A stretch of 50,881 nt of DNA from Gammaproteobacteria bacterium. GTDB taxonomy: Bacteria; Pseudomonadota; Gammaproteobacteria; Pseudomonadales; Pseudomonadaceae. Of the stretch, positions 1 to 8,607 are shown one piece after another; positions within the stretch are counted from its first letter, which is position 1, and the number at the start of each line of letters is the position of its first letter. Both the position numbers and the translations under genes were made by a program. The notes beneath the pieces are model-generated. The model saw only the letters and a program-made list of their open reading frames with translations, was not told the DNA's origin and searched no databases. Location of the stretch: assembly GCA_903970465.1 (NCBI GenBank), contig CAJCIO010000053.1, positions 1 to 50,881 of the forward strand. Direction: 5' to 3'.

Positions 1-356
1 AGCGGCCCTTCTTCACCCTGGGCCGCGAACCGCTGCAGTACCTGCACGAGATTCCCGAGGGACAGTTCTGGACTCTGCGCACGCTGGACGAGCACCCGGG
101 CAACAGCCGCTGCCACATCATCGGCGCGCGGGGGCCATTCCTGCTGGACGAAGAACGCGCGCTGTTCGCCGCCAACGACTTTGACGTGTTGATCAGCAAG
201 AACAGCGGCAGCAGCGCCACCGAGCCTAAACTGCAAGTAGCCCGCGAGCGTCATATTCCCGTGCTGGTACTGGCTCGCCCACCGCTGCCGACGGTTGATC
301 GAGAATTTGATAGTGTCGCCGAGTTGATCGAACTATTGCCCCGGCAGTTGGGATGA
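1..356 (+). CDS. cobK: Precorrin-6A reductase CobK, C-terminal part (cut by window edge)
   Basis: This is the last 118 codons of an open frame that enters from the left edge and stops with TGA at 354-356. The C-terminal pattern, a DVLISKNSG turn followed by ATEPKL and a VLVLARPPLP strand, is typical of CobK/CbiJ. These enzymes reduce precorrin-6A with NADPH in cytosolic cobalamin biosynthesis. The N-terminal half and the start lie outside the window, so operon context cannot be judged. The following gene is about 200 bp away and unrelated in function. Confidence 0.85.
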   Translation, partial: RPFFTLGREPLQYLHEIPEGQFWTLRTLDEHPGNSRCHIIGARGPFLLDEERALFAANDFDVLISKNSGSSATEPKLQVARERHIPVLVLARPPLPTVDREFDSVAELIELLPRQLG

Positions 357-492
357 ACTTACAGGGCCATTCCCAGGCAAACCCTGCCCCCACAGATGTA
401 TACCGTGCTTTTGTGAGAGCGAGGGTGCGCGTTCGGCGGCGAAGAGGGCTTCGACCCTTGCATACCTGAAGCGGCAAACCCCATCGGCCTTT

Positions 493-521
493 TTACTTCC
501 ACCCCGCCATCTGGCTAATAT
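493..521 (+). promoter_or_regulatory. Possible promoter of the copper chaperone gene
   Basis: An extended -10 element, TGGCTAATAT (TAATAT at 516-521), lies 32 bp before the ATG at 553. The upstream hexamer TTACTT at 493-498 is a weak -35. If real, the transcript starts near 528. This would exclude the longer in-frame ATG at 520 and favours 553. Confidence 0.3.
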
Positions 522-552
522 GGCGCCCATTCCCCGAACAAGGACGCGTTTG

Positions 553-1017
553 ATGACCTCCACCTGGCGCCTCATTACCCGGCTCATCGGCCTCGCCCTG
601 CTGTGCACCAGCGCATTGGCCAGCGCCAAGGACTACACAGTGGGCGACATCACCGTCCAGGCACCCTGGTCCCAGGCGCTGCCGCCCAACGCCCCGACCA
701 TGGCGGCGTATTTTGTGATCGGCAACCACGGCACCTATCCCGATCGCCTGGTCAGCGTCGACACGCCGATCGCCGGATCGGCCCAGTTGCATCAGCACCT
801 GCACCAAGACGGCATGATGAAAATGCAGCCACTCGATTCGCTGCAGATCAACCCTGAAGAAGATGCGGTGTTCGCCCCCATGAGTTACCACGTCATGCTC
901 CTGGATCTGCACGACGATGCGCCTCGCGCCGAAGGTGAGCACTTCCCCTTGACCCTGCATTTCGAAAAGGCCGGCGATGTAACGATCGACGTGCCGATCA
1001 GCCGGGCTGCGCCTTAG
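553..1017 (+). CDS. Periplasmic copper chaperone, PCu(A)C family
   Basis: The 154-residue protein has an N-terminal signal peptide (RLIGLALLCTSALASA) and a single PCu(A)C domain (DUF461 type). The domain carries a His/Met-rich stretch, LHQHLHQDGMMKMQPL, and a later SYHVM. These fit the H(M)x10Mx21HxM copper(I) motif of proteins that pass copper to cytochrome oxidase CuA sites or otherwise carry it in the periplasm. I prefer the ATG at 553: it follows an AAGGACG Shine-Dalgarno-like sequence and gives a normal signal peptide, while the ATG at 520 would add eleven unlikely residues. The gene seems monocistronic; an unlinked 450-bp gap follows. Confidence 0.85.
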   Translation: MTSTWRLITRLIGLALLCTSALASAKDYTVGDITVQAPWSQALPPNAPTMAAYFVIGNHGTYPDRLVSVDTPIAGSAQLHQHLHQDGMMKMQPLDSLQINPEEDAVFAPMSYHVMLLDLHDDAPRAEGEHFPLTLHFEKAGDVTIDVPISRAAP

Positions 1018-1270
1018 CCCTCTACTGTACGGACCCCTTCGGCGGGGGAGCCTTGCTTCCACAGCGTTCTGCCGCTTCAGCGTCGTAACTGGGGAAGATT
1101 GCCGCGGTCGGACTGGCCCCTTCGCCGTCGAACGCGCAAGCCCCGCAGTGCAAGCCGTCCCAGCGTCGTACTCCAGTATGAACAAGGCTTGCCCGCAATG
1201 AGCCCACCACCTCTGGTAAATATCCTCGCGGAAGAAATGCTGCAGACCTGACCAATCGGTCAGCAACAGC

Positions 1271-1327
1271 GCACCAGATTAGCCCCGCCCAACGCACCCC
1301 TCCCTAAAACGCGCACCAACAAAGTGC
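1271..1327 (+). promoter_or_regulatory. Two NtrC-like sites upstream of urtA
   Basis: The better site is at 1313-1327: GCACC, five bases, AGTGC, one mismatch from the GCACC-N5-GGTGC dyad bound by NtrC. A weaker one at 1271-1285 reads GCACC, five bases, AGCCC. The two start 42 bp apart, about four helical turns, so they lie on the same DNA face. The centres are about 90 and 130 bp upstream of the start point predicted from the sigma-54 promoter, a normal enhancer distance. Confidence 0.55.
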
Positions 1328-1383
1328 GGGTCGCCCATCATCTCTGTCCCTGCGAGCCCCATACCAGCGCGCCGCAAGCGGTT

Positions 1384-1399
1384 AGGCACAGCCTTTGCT
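1384..1399 (+). promoter_or_regulatory. Sigma-54 promoter of the urt-ure operon
   Basis: The sequence AGGCACAGCCTTTGCT matches TGGCACG-N4-TTGCW. The invariant GG is at 1385-1386 and the invariant GC at 1397-1398, separated by exactly 10 bases. Transcription would start near 1410, leaving a leader of about 60 nt before the urtA ATG. The element fits nitrogen-limitation control through NtrC. Confidence 0.7.
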
Positions 1400-1471
1400 A
1401 GCACTCTGTGCAGCTTTCACCGAATCGCCATCTGCCCCACTAAAAAAACGCACGTACATGGAGATTGCACA

Positions 1472-2737
1472 ATGAAGCGTCGCAGCTTGATCAAGGCTTT
1501 TACGTTGACGGCATCCATCGCCGCCATGGGATTGACCTGGACCGCCCAGGCCGCCGAGACCATCAAGGTCGGCATTCTGCATTCGCTGTCGGGCACCATG
1601 GCTATTTCCGAGACGTCCCTCAAGGACATGGCGCTGATGACCATCGCCGAGATCAACGCCAAAGGCGGCGTGAACGGCAAGATGCTGGAGCCCGTGGTGG
1701 TCGACCCGGCCTCCAACTGGCCGCTGTTCGCTGAAAAGGCTCGCCAACTGCTGACCCAGGATAAAGTCGCCGTGGTGTTCGGCTGCTGGACTTCGGTGTC
1801 GCGCAAATCGGTATTGCCGGTGTTCGAAGAGCTCAACGGCCTGCTGTTCTACCCCGTGCAATACGAAGGCGAAGAGATGTCGCCGAACGTGTTTTACACC
1901 GGCGCCGCGCCTAATCAACAAGCGATTCCTGCGGTGGAATACCTGATGAGCGAAGACGGCGGCGCGGCCAAGCGCTTCTTCCTCCTGGGTACCGACTACG
2001 TCTACCCGCGCACTACCAACAAGATTCTGCGCTCGTTCCTGCACTCCAAGGGCGTGAAGGACAGCGATATCGAAGAGGTCTACACCCCGTTCGGCCACGC
2101 CGACTACCAGACCATCGTTTCGAATATCAAAAAATTCTCCGCCGGCGGCAAGACTGCGGTGATTTCCACCGTCAACGGCGACTCCAACGTGCCGTTCTAC
2201 AAGGAACTCGCCAACCAGGGCCTGAAAGCCACCGACGTACCCGTCGTGGCCTTCTCGGTAGGCGAAGAAGAACTGCGCGGCATCGATACCAAGCCATTGG
2301 TAGGCAACCTGGCAGCCTGGAACTACTTCCAGTCGGTCGAGAACCCGGTCAACAAGAAATTCGTCGCTGACTGGAAAGCCTACGCCAAGAAAAACAACCT
2401 CCCAGGCGCCGACAAGGCCGTGACCAACGATCCGATGGAAGCTACCTACGTGGGTATCCATATGTGGGCCCAGGCCGCCGAGAAAGCCAAGTCGTTCGAT
2501 GTCGACAAGGTCCGTGACGCCATGGCCGGACAGACCTTCGCCGCGCCGTCGGGCTACACCCTGACCATGGACAAGACCAACCACCACCTGCACAAGCCGG
2601 TAATGATCGGCGAGATCCAGGATGACGGTCAGTTCAACGTCGTGTGGCAGACCAAGGAGCCGATCCGCGCCCAGCCGTGGAGCCCGTACATTCCTGGCAA
2701 CGACAAGAAGCCGGATCATCCGGTGAAGAGCAACTAA
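1472..2737 (+). CDS. urtA: Urea ABC transporter, substrate-binding protein UrtA
   Basis: The 421-residue protein is the periplasmic receptor of a HAAT-type ABC transporter. Residues 1-27 form a signal peptide with a twin-arginine-like KRRSLIK motif, so Tat export is possible. The mature part starts near AETIKVGILHSLSGTMAISE. It is a type I periplasmic binding fold; the WTSVSRKSVLPVFE stretch is typical of the urea/short-chain-amide branch rather than the LivK branch. The ATG at 1472 follows GGAG at a good distance. It is the first gene of the urt-ure operon. A REP-type inverted repeat between urtA and urtB could stabilise the urtA message so that the receptor exceeds the membrane parts. Confidence 0.93.
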   Translation: MKRRSLIKAFTLTASIAAMGLTWTAQAAETIKVGILHSLSGTMAISETSLKDMALMTIAEINAKGGVNGKMLEPVVVDPASNWPLFAEKARQLLTQDKVAVVFGCWTSVSRKSVLPVFEELNGLLFYPVQYEGEEMSPNVFYTGAAPNQQAIPAVEYLMSEDGGAAKRFFLLGTDYVYPRTTNKILRSFLHSKGVKDSDIEEVYTPFGHADYQTIVSNIKKFSAGGKTAVISTVNGDSNVPFYKELANQGLKATDVPVVAFSVGEEELRGIDTKPLVGNLAAWNYFQSVENPVNKKFVADWKAYAKKNNLPGADKAVTNDPMEATYVGIHMWAQAAEKAKSFDVDKVRDAMAGQTFAAPSGYTLTMDKTNHHLHKPVMIGEIQDDGQFNVVWQTKEPIRAQPWSPYIPGNDKKPDHPVKSN

Positions 2738-2768
2738 GCACGACTGCTGTCCTGAAACACTGCCAACC

Positions 2769-2875
2769 CTGTGGGAGCGGGCTCTGCCCGCGAAGACCTC
2801 AGCAAGATCACCACACGACTTGTTGATCCAAGGCGCTGCTACTGGCGCCTTCGCGGGCAGAGCCCGCTCCCACAA
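2769..2875. repeat. REP doublet (REPIN-like) between urtA and urtB
   Basis: Two facing REP arms are seen: CTGTGGGAGCGGGCTCTGCC from 2769, and its near-complement, ending in GAGCCCGCTCCCACAAG, up to 2875. About 50 bp separates them. The whole can fold into one long hairpin inside the urt transcript. It shares its core with the repeats at 8177, 18373, 26441 and 27721. Confidence 0.85.
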
Positions 2876-2931
2876 GGGATATGCTCAGGGCTTCGGGATC
2901 GTTGGATCGCATTGCTGCACAGGACACCGAT

Positions 2932-4503
2932 ATGCCCACCACCCTCCTTCGCCTCATCGTCGCCCTGGCTCTGCTGCTGCCGTTCGCCGCACGCGCCAAC
3001 GACGCCAGTGACTTCGTCGCTGCCGACTCTTCCGGCCAGGCCAAGCTGCTGGAAACCTGGGCCGCCCAGCCGGTACCCGAGCGCATCGAGTTGCTCCTGG
3101 CCTTGCAGGCAGGCAGCGTGGCGGCCGATGCCGACAAACACCCATTCGTTCAACGCAACGACACCTATTCCCCCCTCGCTGGCAGCGCTGCCGCCGTCGA
3201 GCCCGTGCGCAAACTGCGCCTGAACAACCGCCTGCGCGGCCTGGTGGAAAACGCCGTGGCCGCCCACCAACTGCTCGCCACCGACGCCACCCTGCGCCTG
3301 GCCGCCGCCCAACAGTTGCAGAAGAGTGCGCAACCGGCGCAGTTGACCCTCCTCGAGCACCAGTTCGCCGGCGAAAAAGACAACAAGGTCAAAACCGCCC
3401 TGGGCCTGGCCCTCGCCAACCTGCAACTGGTCGATCCCAATCCCGCCGTGCGCCTGGCTGCGGTGCGCCTGCTGGGCGACACGGGTGATCCGCTGGCCAA
3501 GACCCGCCTCGAAGACATTCTCGCCCCTGGCGTCGAAGCCGATGCCGGGGTACGCACCGCCGCCGAAACCAGCCTGACCCAGGTCAAACGTCAATTGATG
3601 ATCGGCGACCTGCTCGGCCAGGCGTTCAGTGGTATCTCCCTGGGTTCGATCCTGCTGCTGGCCGCCCTCGGTCTGGCGATCACCTTCGGCCTGCTGGGCG
3701 TGATCAACATGGCCCACGGCGAGATGCTGATGCTCGGCGCCTACTCCACCTACGTGGTGCAACTCCTCTTCCAGCGCTTCGCCCCGGGCGCCATCGAGTT
3801 CTATCCATTGATTGCGCTGCCAGTGGCATTCTTCGTCACCGCAGCCATCGGCATGGCACTGGAGCGCACAGTGATCCGCCACCTCTACGGACGGCCACTG
3901 GAAACCCTGCTCGCCACCTGGGGCATCAGCCTGATGCTGATCCAGGCCGTACGCCTGGCCTTCGGCGCGCAGAACGTCGAGGTCGCCAACCCCGAATGGC
4001 TATCCGGCGGTATTCAAGTGCTGCCCAACCTGGTGCTGCCGTACAACCGTATCGTCATCATCGCCTTCGCCCTGGCGGTGGTGGTGCTGACCTGGCTGCT
4101 GCTGAACAAGACTCGCCTGGGCCTCAACGTGCGCGCCGTCACCCAGAACCGCAACATGGCCGCCTGCTGCGGCGTGCCCACCGGGCGCGTCGACATGCTC
4201 GCCTTCGGCCTCGGCTCGGGCATCGCCGGCCTGGGCGGCGTGGCCCTGAGCCAGATCGGCAACGTCGGCCCGGACCTGGGCCAGAGCTACATCATCGACT
4301 CCTTCCTGGTGGTGGTACTTGGCGGAGTAGGACAACTGGCCGGTAGCGTCTCGGCAGCCTTCGGCCTGGGCATCGCCAACAAGATCCTCGAACCACAGAT
4401 CGGCGCCGTACTGGGCAAGATTCTTATCCTCGCGCTGATCATTCTGTTTATCCAGAAGCGTCCGCAAGGCCTCTTCGCGCTCAAAGGACGGGTGATCGAC
4501 TGA
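2932..4503 (+). CDS. urtB: Urea ABC transporter, permease UrtB
   Basis: The 523-residue protein has a signal-like segment (LLRLIVALALLLPFAARA), then about 200 residues of soluble helical sequence, then a LivH-type permease domain from about residue 225 (GQAFSGISLGSILLLAALGL) with many membrane segments. The large N-terminal extension is usual for proteobacterial UrtB and separates it from LivH. I chose the ATG at 2932 because the in-frame start at 2881 lies at the edge of the REP element and would put 17 residues before the signal segment. The stop overlaps the urtC ATG by one base (TGATG), which indicates translational coupling. Confidence 0.92.
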   Translation: MPTTLLRLIVALALLLPFAARANDASDFVAADSSGQAKLLETWAAQPVPERIELLLALQAGSVAADADKHPFVQRNDTYSPLAGSAAAVEPVRKLRLNNRLRGLVENAVAAHQLLATDATLRLAAAQQLQKSAQPAQLTLLEHQFAGEKDNKVKTALGLALANLQLVDPNPAVRLAAVRLLGDTGDPLAKTRLEDILAPGVEADAGVRTAAETSLTQVKRQLMIGDLLGQAFSGISLGSILLLAALGLAITFGLLGVINMAHGEMLMLGAYSTYVVQLLFQRFAPGAIEFYPLIALPVAFFVTAAIGMALERTVIRHLYGRPLETLLATWGISLMLIQAVRLAFGAQNVEVANPEWLSGGIQVLPNLVLPYNRIVIIAFALAVVVLTWLLLNKTRLGLNVRAVTQNRNMAACCGVPTGRVDMLAFGLGSGIAGLGGVALSQIGNVGPDLGQSYIIDSFLVVVLGGVGQLAGSVSAAFGLGIANKILEPQIGAVLGKILILALIILFIQKRPQGLFALKGRVID

Positions 4504-5582
4504 TGAACCAGCCCCTGATGCTCACCGCCGCGCAAAAAGCCGGCCCCAAGGTCACCCTCGCCATCGGCGCCGTGATCCTGCTGGTGTTGCTGGCCATGCC
4601 GTTGTTGTCGCTGCTGCCGGCCAGTAATGGCCTGCAGGTGTCGGCCTATACCTTGACCCTGGTCGGCAAGATTCTCTGCTACGCCATCGTCGCCCTGGCC
4701 CTGGATCTGGTCTGGGGTTACGCGGGGCTGTTGTCCCTGGGCCACGGGCTGTTCTTCGCCCTCGGCGGCTACGCCATGGGCATGTACCTGATGCGCCAGG
4801 CCGCCGGTGACGGCCTGCCGGCGTTCATGACGTTTCTGTCGTGGAGCGAACTGCCCTGGTACTGGGTCGGCACCGAGCACTTCCTCTGGGCCCTGTGCCT
4901 GGTGGTGCTGGCACCAGGTCTGCTGGCCCTGGTGTTCGGCTTCTTCGCCTTCCGCTCGCGGATCAAGGGCGTGTATTTTTCGATCATGACCCAGGCGTTG
5001 ACCTTCGCCGGCATGCTGCTGTTCTTTCGCAACGAGACGGGTTTTGGCGGCAACAACGGCTTTACCAACTTTCGCAGCATCCTCGGTTTCGATATCACCT
5101 CCCAGGGCACTCGCGCGGTGCTGTTCCTGCTTACCGTGGCACTACTGTTGGTGAGCCTGTGGCTGGGCTTTCGCCTGGCGCGCAGCAAGTTCGGCCGCGT
5201 GCTGACCGCCCTGCGTGACGCCGAGAATCGCCTGATGTTCTGCGGTTACGACCCGCGCGGTTTCAAGCTCTTCGTGTGGGTCTTGAGCGCCGTGCTGTGC
5301 GGTCTGGCCGGGGCGCTGTATGTGCCGCAGGTGGGCATCATCAACCCCAGCGAAATGTCGCCGACCAACTCCATCGAGGCCGCCGTGTGGGTGGCGCTGG
5401 GAGGCCGCGGCACGCTGATCGGGCCGCTGCTGGGCGCTGGCGTGGTCAACGGCATGAAGAGCTGGTTCACCGTGGCCTTTCCCGAGTACTGGCTGTTCTT
5501 TCTGGGCGCGCTGTTCATCATCGTCACCCTGTATCTGCCTAAAGGCGTGATCGGCCTGCTGAAGAAAAGGAGCGAACAATGA
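4503..5582 (+). CDS. urtC: Urea ABC transporter, permease UrtC
   Basis: This 359-residue inner-membrane protein is of the LivM type and has about ten hydrophobic segments. The ALDLVWGYAGLLSLGHGLFFALGGYAMGMY region is the conserved permease signature. FGFFAFRSRIKGVYFSIMTQA and the loop GRVLTALRDAENRLMFCGYDP contact the ATPases in this family. It pairs with UrtB to form the urea channel. The start overlaps the urtB stop and the end overlaps urtD by 4 bp (ATGA), so it is firmly inside the operon. Confidence 0.93.
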   Translation: MNQPLMLTAAQKAGPKVTLAIGAVILLVLLAMPLLSLLPASNGLQVSAYTLTLVGKILCYAIVALALDLVWGYAGLLSLGHGLFFALGGYAMGMYLMRQAAGDGLPAFMTFLSWSELPWYWVGTEHFLWALCLVVLAPGLLALVFGFFAFRSRIKGVYFSIMTQALTFAGMLLFFRNETGFGGNNGFTNFRSILGFDITSQGTRAVLFLLTVALLLVSLWLGFRLARSKFGRVLTALRDAENRLMFCGYDPRGFKLFVWVLSAVLCGLAGALYVPQVGIINPSEMSPTNSIEAAVWVALGGRGTLIGPLLGAGVVNGMKSWFTVAFPEYWLFFLGALFIIVTLYLPKGVIGLLKKRSEQ

Positions 5583-6439
5583 GAACGCCCCCTACCTCGC
5601 AATTCATGCTCGAGCCGGTCCTTGATCCGAACGCCGACGAAGGCACCAGTCGTGACGCCATCGGCCTGGGTTCCAGCGCCGGCAAGGGCCTGGATACCCG
5701 CCACGGGACCATCCTCACCCTGGAAGACATCAGCGTCAGCTTCGATGGCTTCAAGGCCCTGAACAACCTCAACCTGTACATCGGTGTTGGCGAATTGCGC
5801 TGCATCATCGGACCCAACGGCGCCGGCAAGACCACGCTGATGGACGTGATCACTGGCAAGACCCGCCCCTCCCATGGCAAGGCCTGGTTTGGTGAAACCA
5901 TGGACCTGACCATCATGAGCGAAGTGCAGATCGCCCAGGCCGGTATCGGGCGCAAGTTCCAGAAGCCGACAGTGTTCGAAGCGCTCACTGTGTTCGAGAA
6001 TCTCGAACTGGCGCAGAAGACCAACAAGTCGGTGTGGGCCAGTCTGCGCGCGCGCCTGACTGGCGAGCAACGCGACCGCATCGATCAGGTACTGGAGACC
6101 ATCCGCCTGAGCGCCTCGGTGGAGCGCCCGGCAGGGCTGCTTTCCCACGGTCAAAAGCAGTTTCTGGAGATCGGCATGCTACTGGTTCAGGACCCGCAAC
6201 TGCTGCTGCTCGACGAGCCGGTCGCGGGCATGACCGACGCCGAAACCGAATTCACCGCCGAACTGTTCAAGACCCTCGCCGGGCATCATTCGCTGATGGT
6301 GGTCGAGCACGACATGGGCTTCGTCGGATCGATCGCCGACCACGTCACCGTGTTGCACCAGGGCAGCGTACTGGCCGAGGGTTCGCTGGAGGACGTGCAG
6401 GCGGACGAGCGGGTCATCGAGGTTTATCTGGGACGCTGA
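5579..6439 (+). CDS. urtD: Urea ABC transporter, ATP-binding protein UrtD
   Basis: The 286-residue ATPase belongs to the LivG-like branch. Walker A is GPNGAGKTT and the signature region is LLSHGQKQFLEIGMLL, with HGQKQ in place of the usual SGGQ, as is common in UrtD. Walker B is LLLLDEPVAGM and the switch histidine lies in VVEHDMGFV. About 40 extra residues precede the first ATPase strand (ILTLEDISVSF); they look unstructured. The ATG overlaps the urtC stop. The gene is separated from urtE by a 130-bp repeat element. Confidence 0.93.
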   Translation: MRTPPTSQFMLEPVLDPNADEGTSRDAIGLGSSAGKGLDTRHGTILTLEDISVSFDGFKALNNLNLYIGVGELRCIIGPNGAGKTTLMDVITGKTRPSHGKAWFGETMDLTIMSEVQIAQAGIGRKFQKPTVFEALTVFENLELAQKTNKSVWASLRARLTGEQRDRIDQVLETIRLSASVERPAGLLSHGQKQFLEIGMLLVQDPQLLLLDEPVAGMTDAETEFTAELFKTLAGHHSLMVVEHDMGFVGSIADHVTVLHQGSVLAEGSLEDVQADERVIEVYLGR

Positions 6440-6442
6440 GAG

Positions 6443-6558
6443 GCAGCTGCAAGCTGCAAGCTGCAAGCTGCAAGCTGCAAGATCGGAGCGGATAACAATC
6501 GAACATACAACTCATATTTGCTGTTACTTGCAGCTTGCAGCTAACAGCTCGCAGCTGC
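6443..6558. repeat. AGCTGCA-type inverted repeat between urtD and urtE
   Basis: The left arm (6443-6481) is a run of the heptamer AGCTGCA, about five direct copies. The right arm (6527-6558) is its degenerate complement, built from CTTGCAGCTTGCAGCTAACA and GCTCGCAGCTGC. The roughly 45-bp centre ends in TTGCTGTTACTTGCAGC. A second member of this family lies between ureB and ureC (9985-10084) and shares this right half. Both can fold into long hairpins within the operon mRNA. Confidence 0.85.
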
Positions 6559-6572
6559 CGGAGGCCCCCCCC

Positions 6573-7271
6573 ATGCTGCAAGTCGACACCCTGCACCAAT
6601 ACTACGGCGGTAGCCACATCCTGCGCGGCCTGAGCTTCGAGGTGAAAGTCGGCGAAGTCACCTGCCTGCTGGGCCGCAACGGCGTGGGCAAGACCACCCT
6701 GCTCAAATGCCTGATGGGCCTGATCCCGGCCAGGGAAGGCAGCGTCAACTGGGAAGGCAAGGCCATTACCGGCTTCAAACCGCACCAGCGCGTGCACGCC
6801 GGCATCGCCTACGTGCCTCAGGGGCGGGAGATTTTCGGCCGCCTGACCGTCGAGGAAAACCTGCTGATGGGCCTGTCGCGCTTTCCCGGCAGCGAAGCCA
6901 AGGAAGTCCCGGCGTTCATCTACGAACTCTTCCCGGTGCTGCTGCAAATGAAGCACCGCCGCGGTGGCGATCTGTCCGGCGGCCAGCAGCAACAGCTGGC
7001 TATCGGCAGGGCCCTGGCCAGCCGCCCGCGCTTGCTGATCCTCGACGAACCCACCGAAGGTATCCAACCGTCGGTGATCAAAGAGATCGGCGCGGTGATC
7101 AAGAAGCTTGCGGCCAAGGGTGACATGGCTATTCTGCTGGTCGAGCAGTTCTATGACTTCGCCGCCGAACTGGCCGACCAGTACCTGGTGATGTCCCGTG
7201 GCGAAATCGTCCAGCAGGGCCGCGGCGAAAACATGGAGGCCGAGGGTGTACGCGGCCTGGTAACCATCTAA
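6573..7271 (+). CDS. urtE: Urea ABC transporter, ATP-binding protein UrtE
   Basis: The 232-residue ATPase is of the LivF type: Walker A GRNGVGKTT, signature LSGGQQQQLAIGRAL, Walker B LLILDEPTEGI, and LLVEQFYDFA for the switch region. The start at 6573 follows GGAGG (6560-6564) at 8 nt. The frame is open further upstream to 6528, but that part is the repeat element and not plausible protein. It forms the ATPase pair with UrtD and is the last transporter gene. ureD follows 45 bp downstream. Confidence 0.93.
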   Translation: MLQVDTLHQYYGGSHILRGLSFEVKVGEVTCLLGRNGVGKTTLLKCLMGLIPAREGSVNWEGKAITGFKPHQRVHAGIAYVPQGREIFGRLTVEENLLMGLSRFPGSEAKEVPAFIYELFPVLLQMKHRRGGDLSGGQQQQLAIGRALASRPRLLILDEPTEGIQPSVIKEIGAVIKKLAAKGDMAILLVEQFYDFAAELADQYLVMSRGEIVQQGRGENMEAEGVRGLVTI

Positions 7272-7316
7272 TCTGCCTGACGAGCGTCCCTTGACCAGAG
7301 CCCTGTACGAGAGCCC

Positions 7317-8156
7317 ATGAATTTACCCGTTTCCCCTGCCCTCTATACCCCGAGCTGGCACGCTGAACTCGAGCTGGGCTATGCCCGATTCGGCGCCAGC
7401 ACCCGGCCGGTATTGCGCCGCCACAAGGGCCCGCTGCGGGTGCAGAAGCACCTCTACGCCGAAGGCCCCGAGGTGTGCCAGCACATCATCGTGCACCCTC
7501 CAGGGGGCATTGCCGGTGGCGATCGCCTCGACATCACGGCCAGCGTCGGCGCCAATGCCTGGGTGCAGTTGACCAGCCCCGGCGCGGCCAAGTGGTATCG
7601 CGCCACCGGAACGGCTTATCAACAGCTGAAATTGCACGTCACCGCCGGCGCGACTCTGGAGTGGATGCCCCAGGAGACCATCGTCTACAGCGGCGCCCAG
7701 GCCGAGTTGCAGACCGTGATCGAGCTCGAGGGCGACGCCCGCCTGCTGTACTGGGACGTGGTCGCGCTGGGCCGGCCGGCCGCTGGCGAGCGTTTTGATC
7801 GTGGCCACTTTCAATCCCGCCTGGACATTCGTCGCGACGGCCGCGCCCTCTGGCACGAACGCCAGCGCGTGAACGGCGATGACGGCTTGCTCGATTCGCC
7901 CATCGGCCTGGACGGCCAGCCGGTATTTGCCACACTGTTGATCACCGGTACGCTCGACCCCGACCTGTTGCAACGTTGCCGCGAGCTGCCCAGCAAGGTG
8001 CGCGGCGACCTGACCCAGCTACCCGACCTGCTGGTGGCGCGCTGCCTGGCCAGCGAGGCCCTGCACGCCCGCGACTGGCTGATCGCGCTATGGACACTGC
8101 TGCGTCCTGCCCTGCTCGGCCGCGAAGCGCTGGCGCCGCGGATCTGGAGCACGTGA
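7317..8156 (+). CDS. ureD: Urease accessory protein UreD (UreH)
   Basis: The 279-residue protein is the scaffold that binds apo-urease first and recruits UreF and UreG for nickel insertion. Family features include [20 protein letters not shown] near the N-terminus, [18 protein letters not shown] and [17 protein letters not shown]. Length and position directly before the structural genes are usual for proteobacteria. There is no strong Shine-Dalgarno; translation may depend on the urtE message 45 bp upstream. A REP doublet follows before ureA. Confidence 0.93.
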   Translation: MNLPVSPALYTPSWHAELELGYARFGASTRPVLRRHKGPLRVQKHLYAEGPEVCQHIIVHPPGGIAGGDRLDITASVGANAWVQLTSPGAAKWYRATGTAYQQLKLHVTAGATLEWMPQETIVYSGAQAELQTVIELEGDARLLYWDVVALGRPAAGERFDRGHFQSRLDIRRDGRALWHERQRVNGDDGLLDSPIGLDGQPVFATLLITGTLDPDLLQRCRELPSKVRGDLTQLPDLLVARCLASEALHARDWLIALWTLLRPALLGREALAPRIWST

Positions 8157-8176
8157 TGGCTACTTACCGCGGTATG

Positions 8177-8250
8177 ACGCCTTCGCAGGCAAGCCTCGCT
8201 CCCACAGCACCGCACCGTCTGTGGGAACAAGGCTTGCCCGCGAAGAGGCC
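8177..8250. repeat. REP doublet between ureD and ureA
   Basis: The facing arms are ACGCCTTCGCAGGCAAGCCT (from 8177) and, in inverse sense, CTGTGGGAACAAGGCTTGCC followed by CGCGAAGAGG (8219-8250). They are separated by about 12 bp. It belongs to the same REP family as at 2769 and forms a hairpin in the ureD-ureA intercistronic mRNA, 45 bp before the ureA start. Confidence 0.85.
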
Positions 8251-8295
8251 AGCGGCAACACCCCACATTCCAACACTTTCAACAACGGATACCCC

Positions 8296-8598
8296 ATGGA
8301 CCTGACCCCCCGCGAAAAAGACAAGATGCTCATCTTCACCGCCGGCCTCGTCGCCGAGCGGCGGCTGGCGCGCGGCCTCAAGCTCAACTACCCGGAGGCC
8401 ATGGCGTTCATCTCCGCAGCCCTCCTGGAAGGTGCCCGCGATGGCCAGACGGTCGCCGAGCTCATGCACTACGGCACCACGCTGCTGAGCCGCGAACAAG
8501 TGATGGAAGGCATCCCGGAGATGATCCCCGAGATTCAGGTCGAAGCTACCTTCCCGGATGGCACCAAGCTCGTCACCGTGCACCAACCGATTGCCTGA
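8296..8598 (+). CDS. ureA: Urease gamma subunit UreA
   Basis: This 100-residue structural subunit has the full family pattern: [20 protein letters not shown], the [19 protein letters not shown] helix, and [20 protein letters not shown]. The start at 8296 gives the standard N-terminus; the frame is open further upstream but runs through the REP element. UreA packs with UreB and UreC in the cytosolic (UreABC)3 enzyme that hydrolyses urea to ammonia and carbamate. An acetyltransferase gene follows 9 bp after the stop. Confidence 0.96.
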   Translation: MDLTPREKDKMLIFTAGLVAERRLARGLKLNYPEAMAFISAALLEGARDGQTVAELMHYGTTLLSREQVMEGIPEMIPEIQVEATFPDGTKLVTVHQPIA

Positions 8599-8607
8599 GG
8601 CCCTTGC

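Larger units (their letters stand above)
1018..1471. other. Intergenic region upstream of urtA
   Basis: No credible gene is seen. The left part (about 1034-1200) holds degenerate REP-like arms: CCTTCGGCGGGGGAGCCTTG near 1036 and, in opposite sense, AACAAGGCTTGCCCGC near 1181. The right part carries two NtrC-like sites and a sigma-54 promoter, listed separately. Confidence 0.6.

Noticed and set aside
1382..2875. 497-codon open frame opposite urtA
   Set aside because: It covers the urtA promoter and REP element in antisense and has no recognisable protein pattern.
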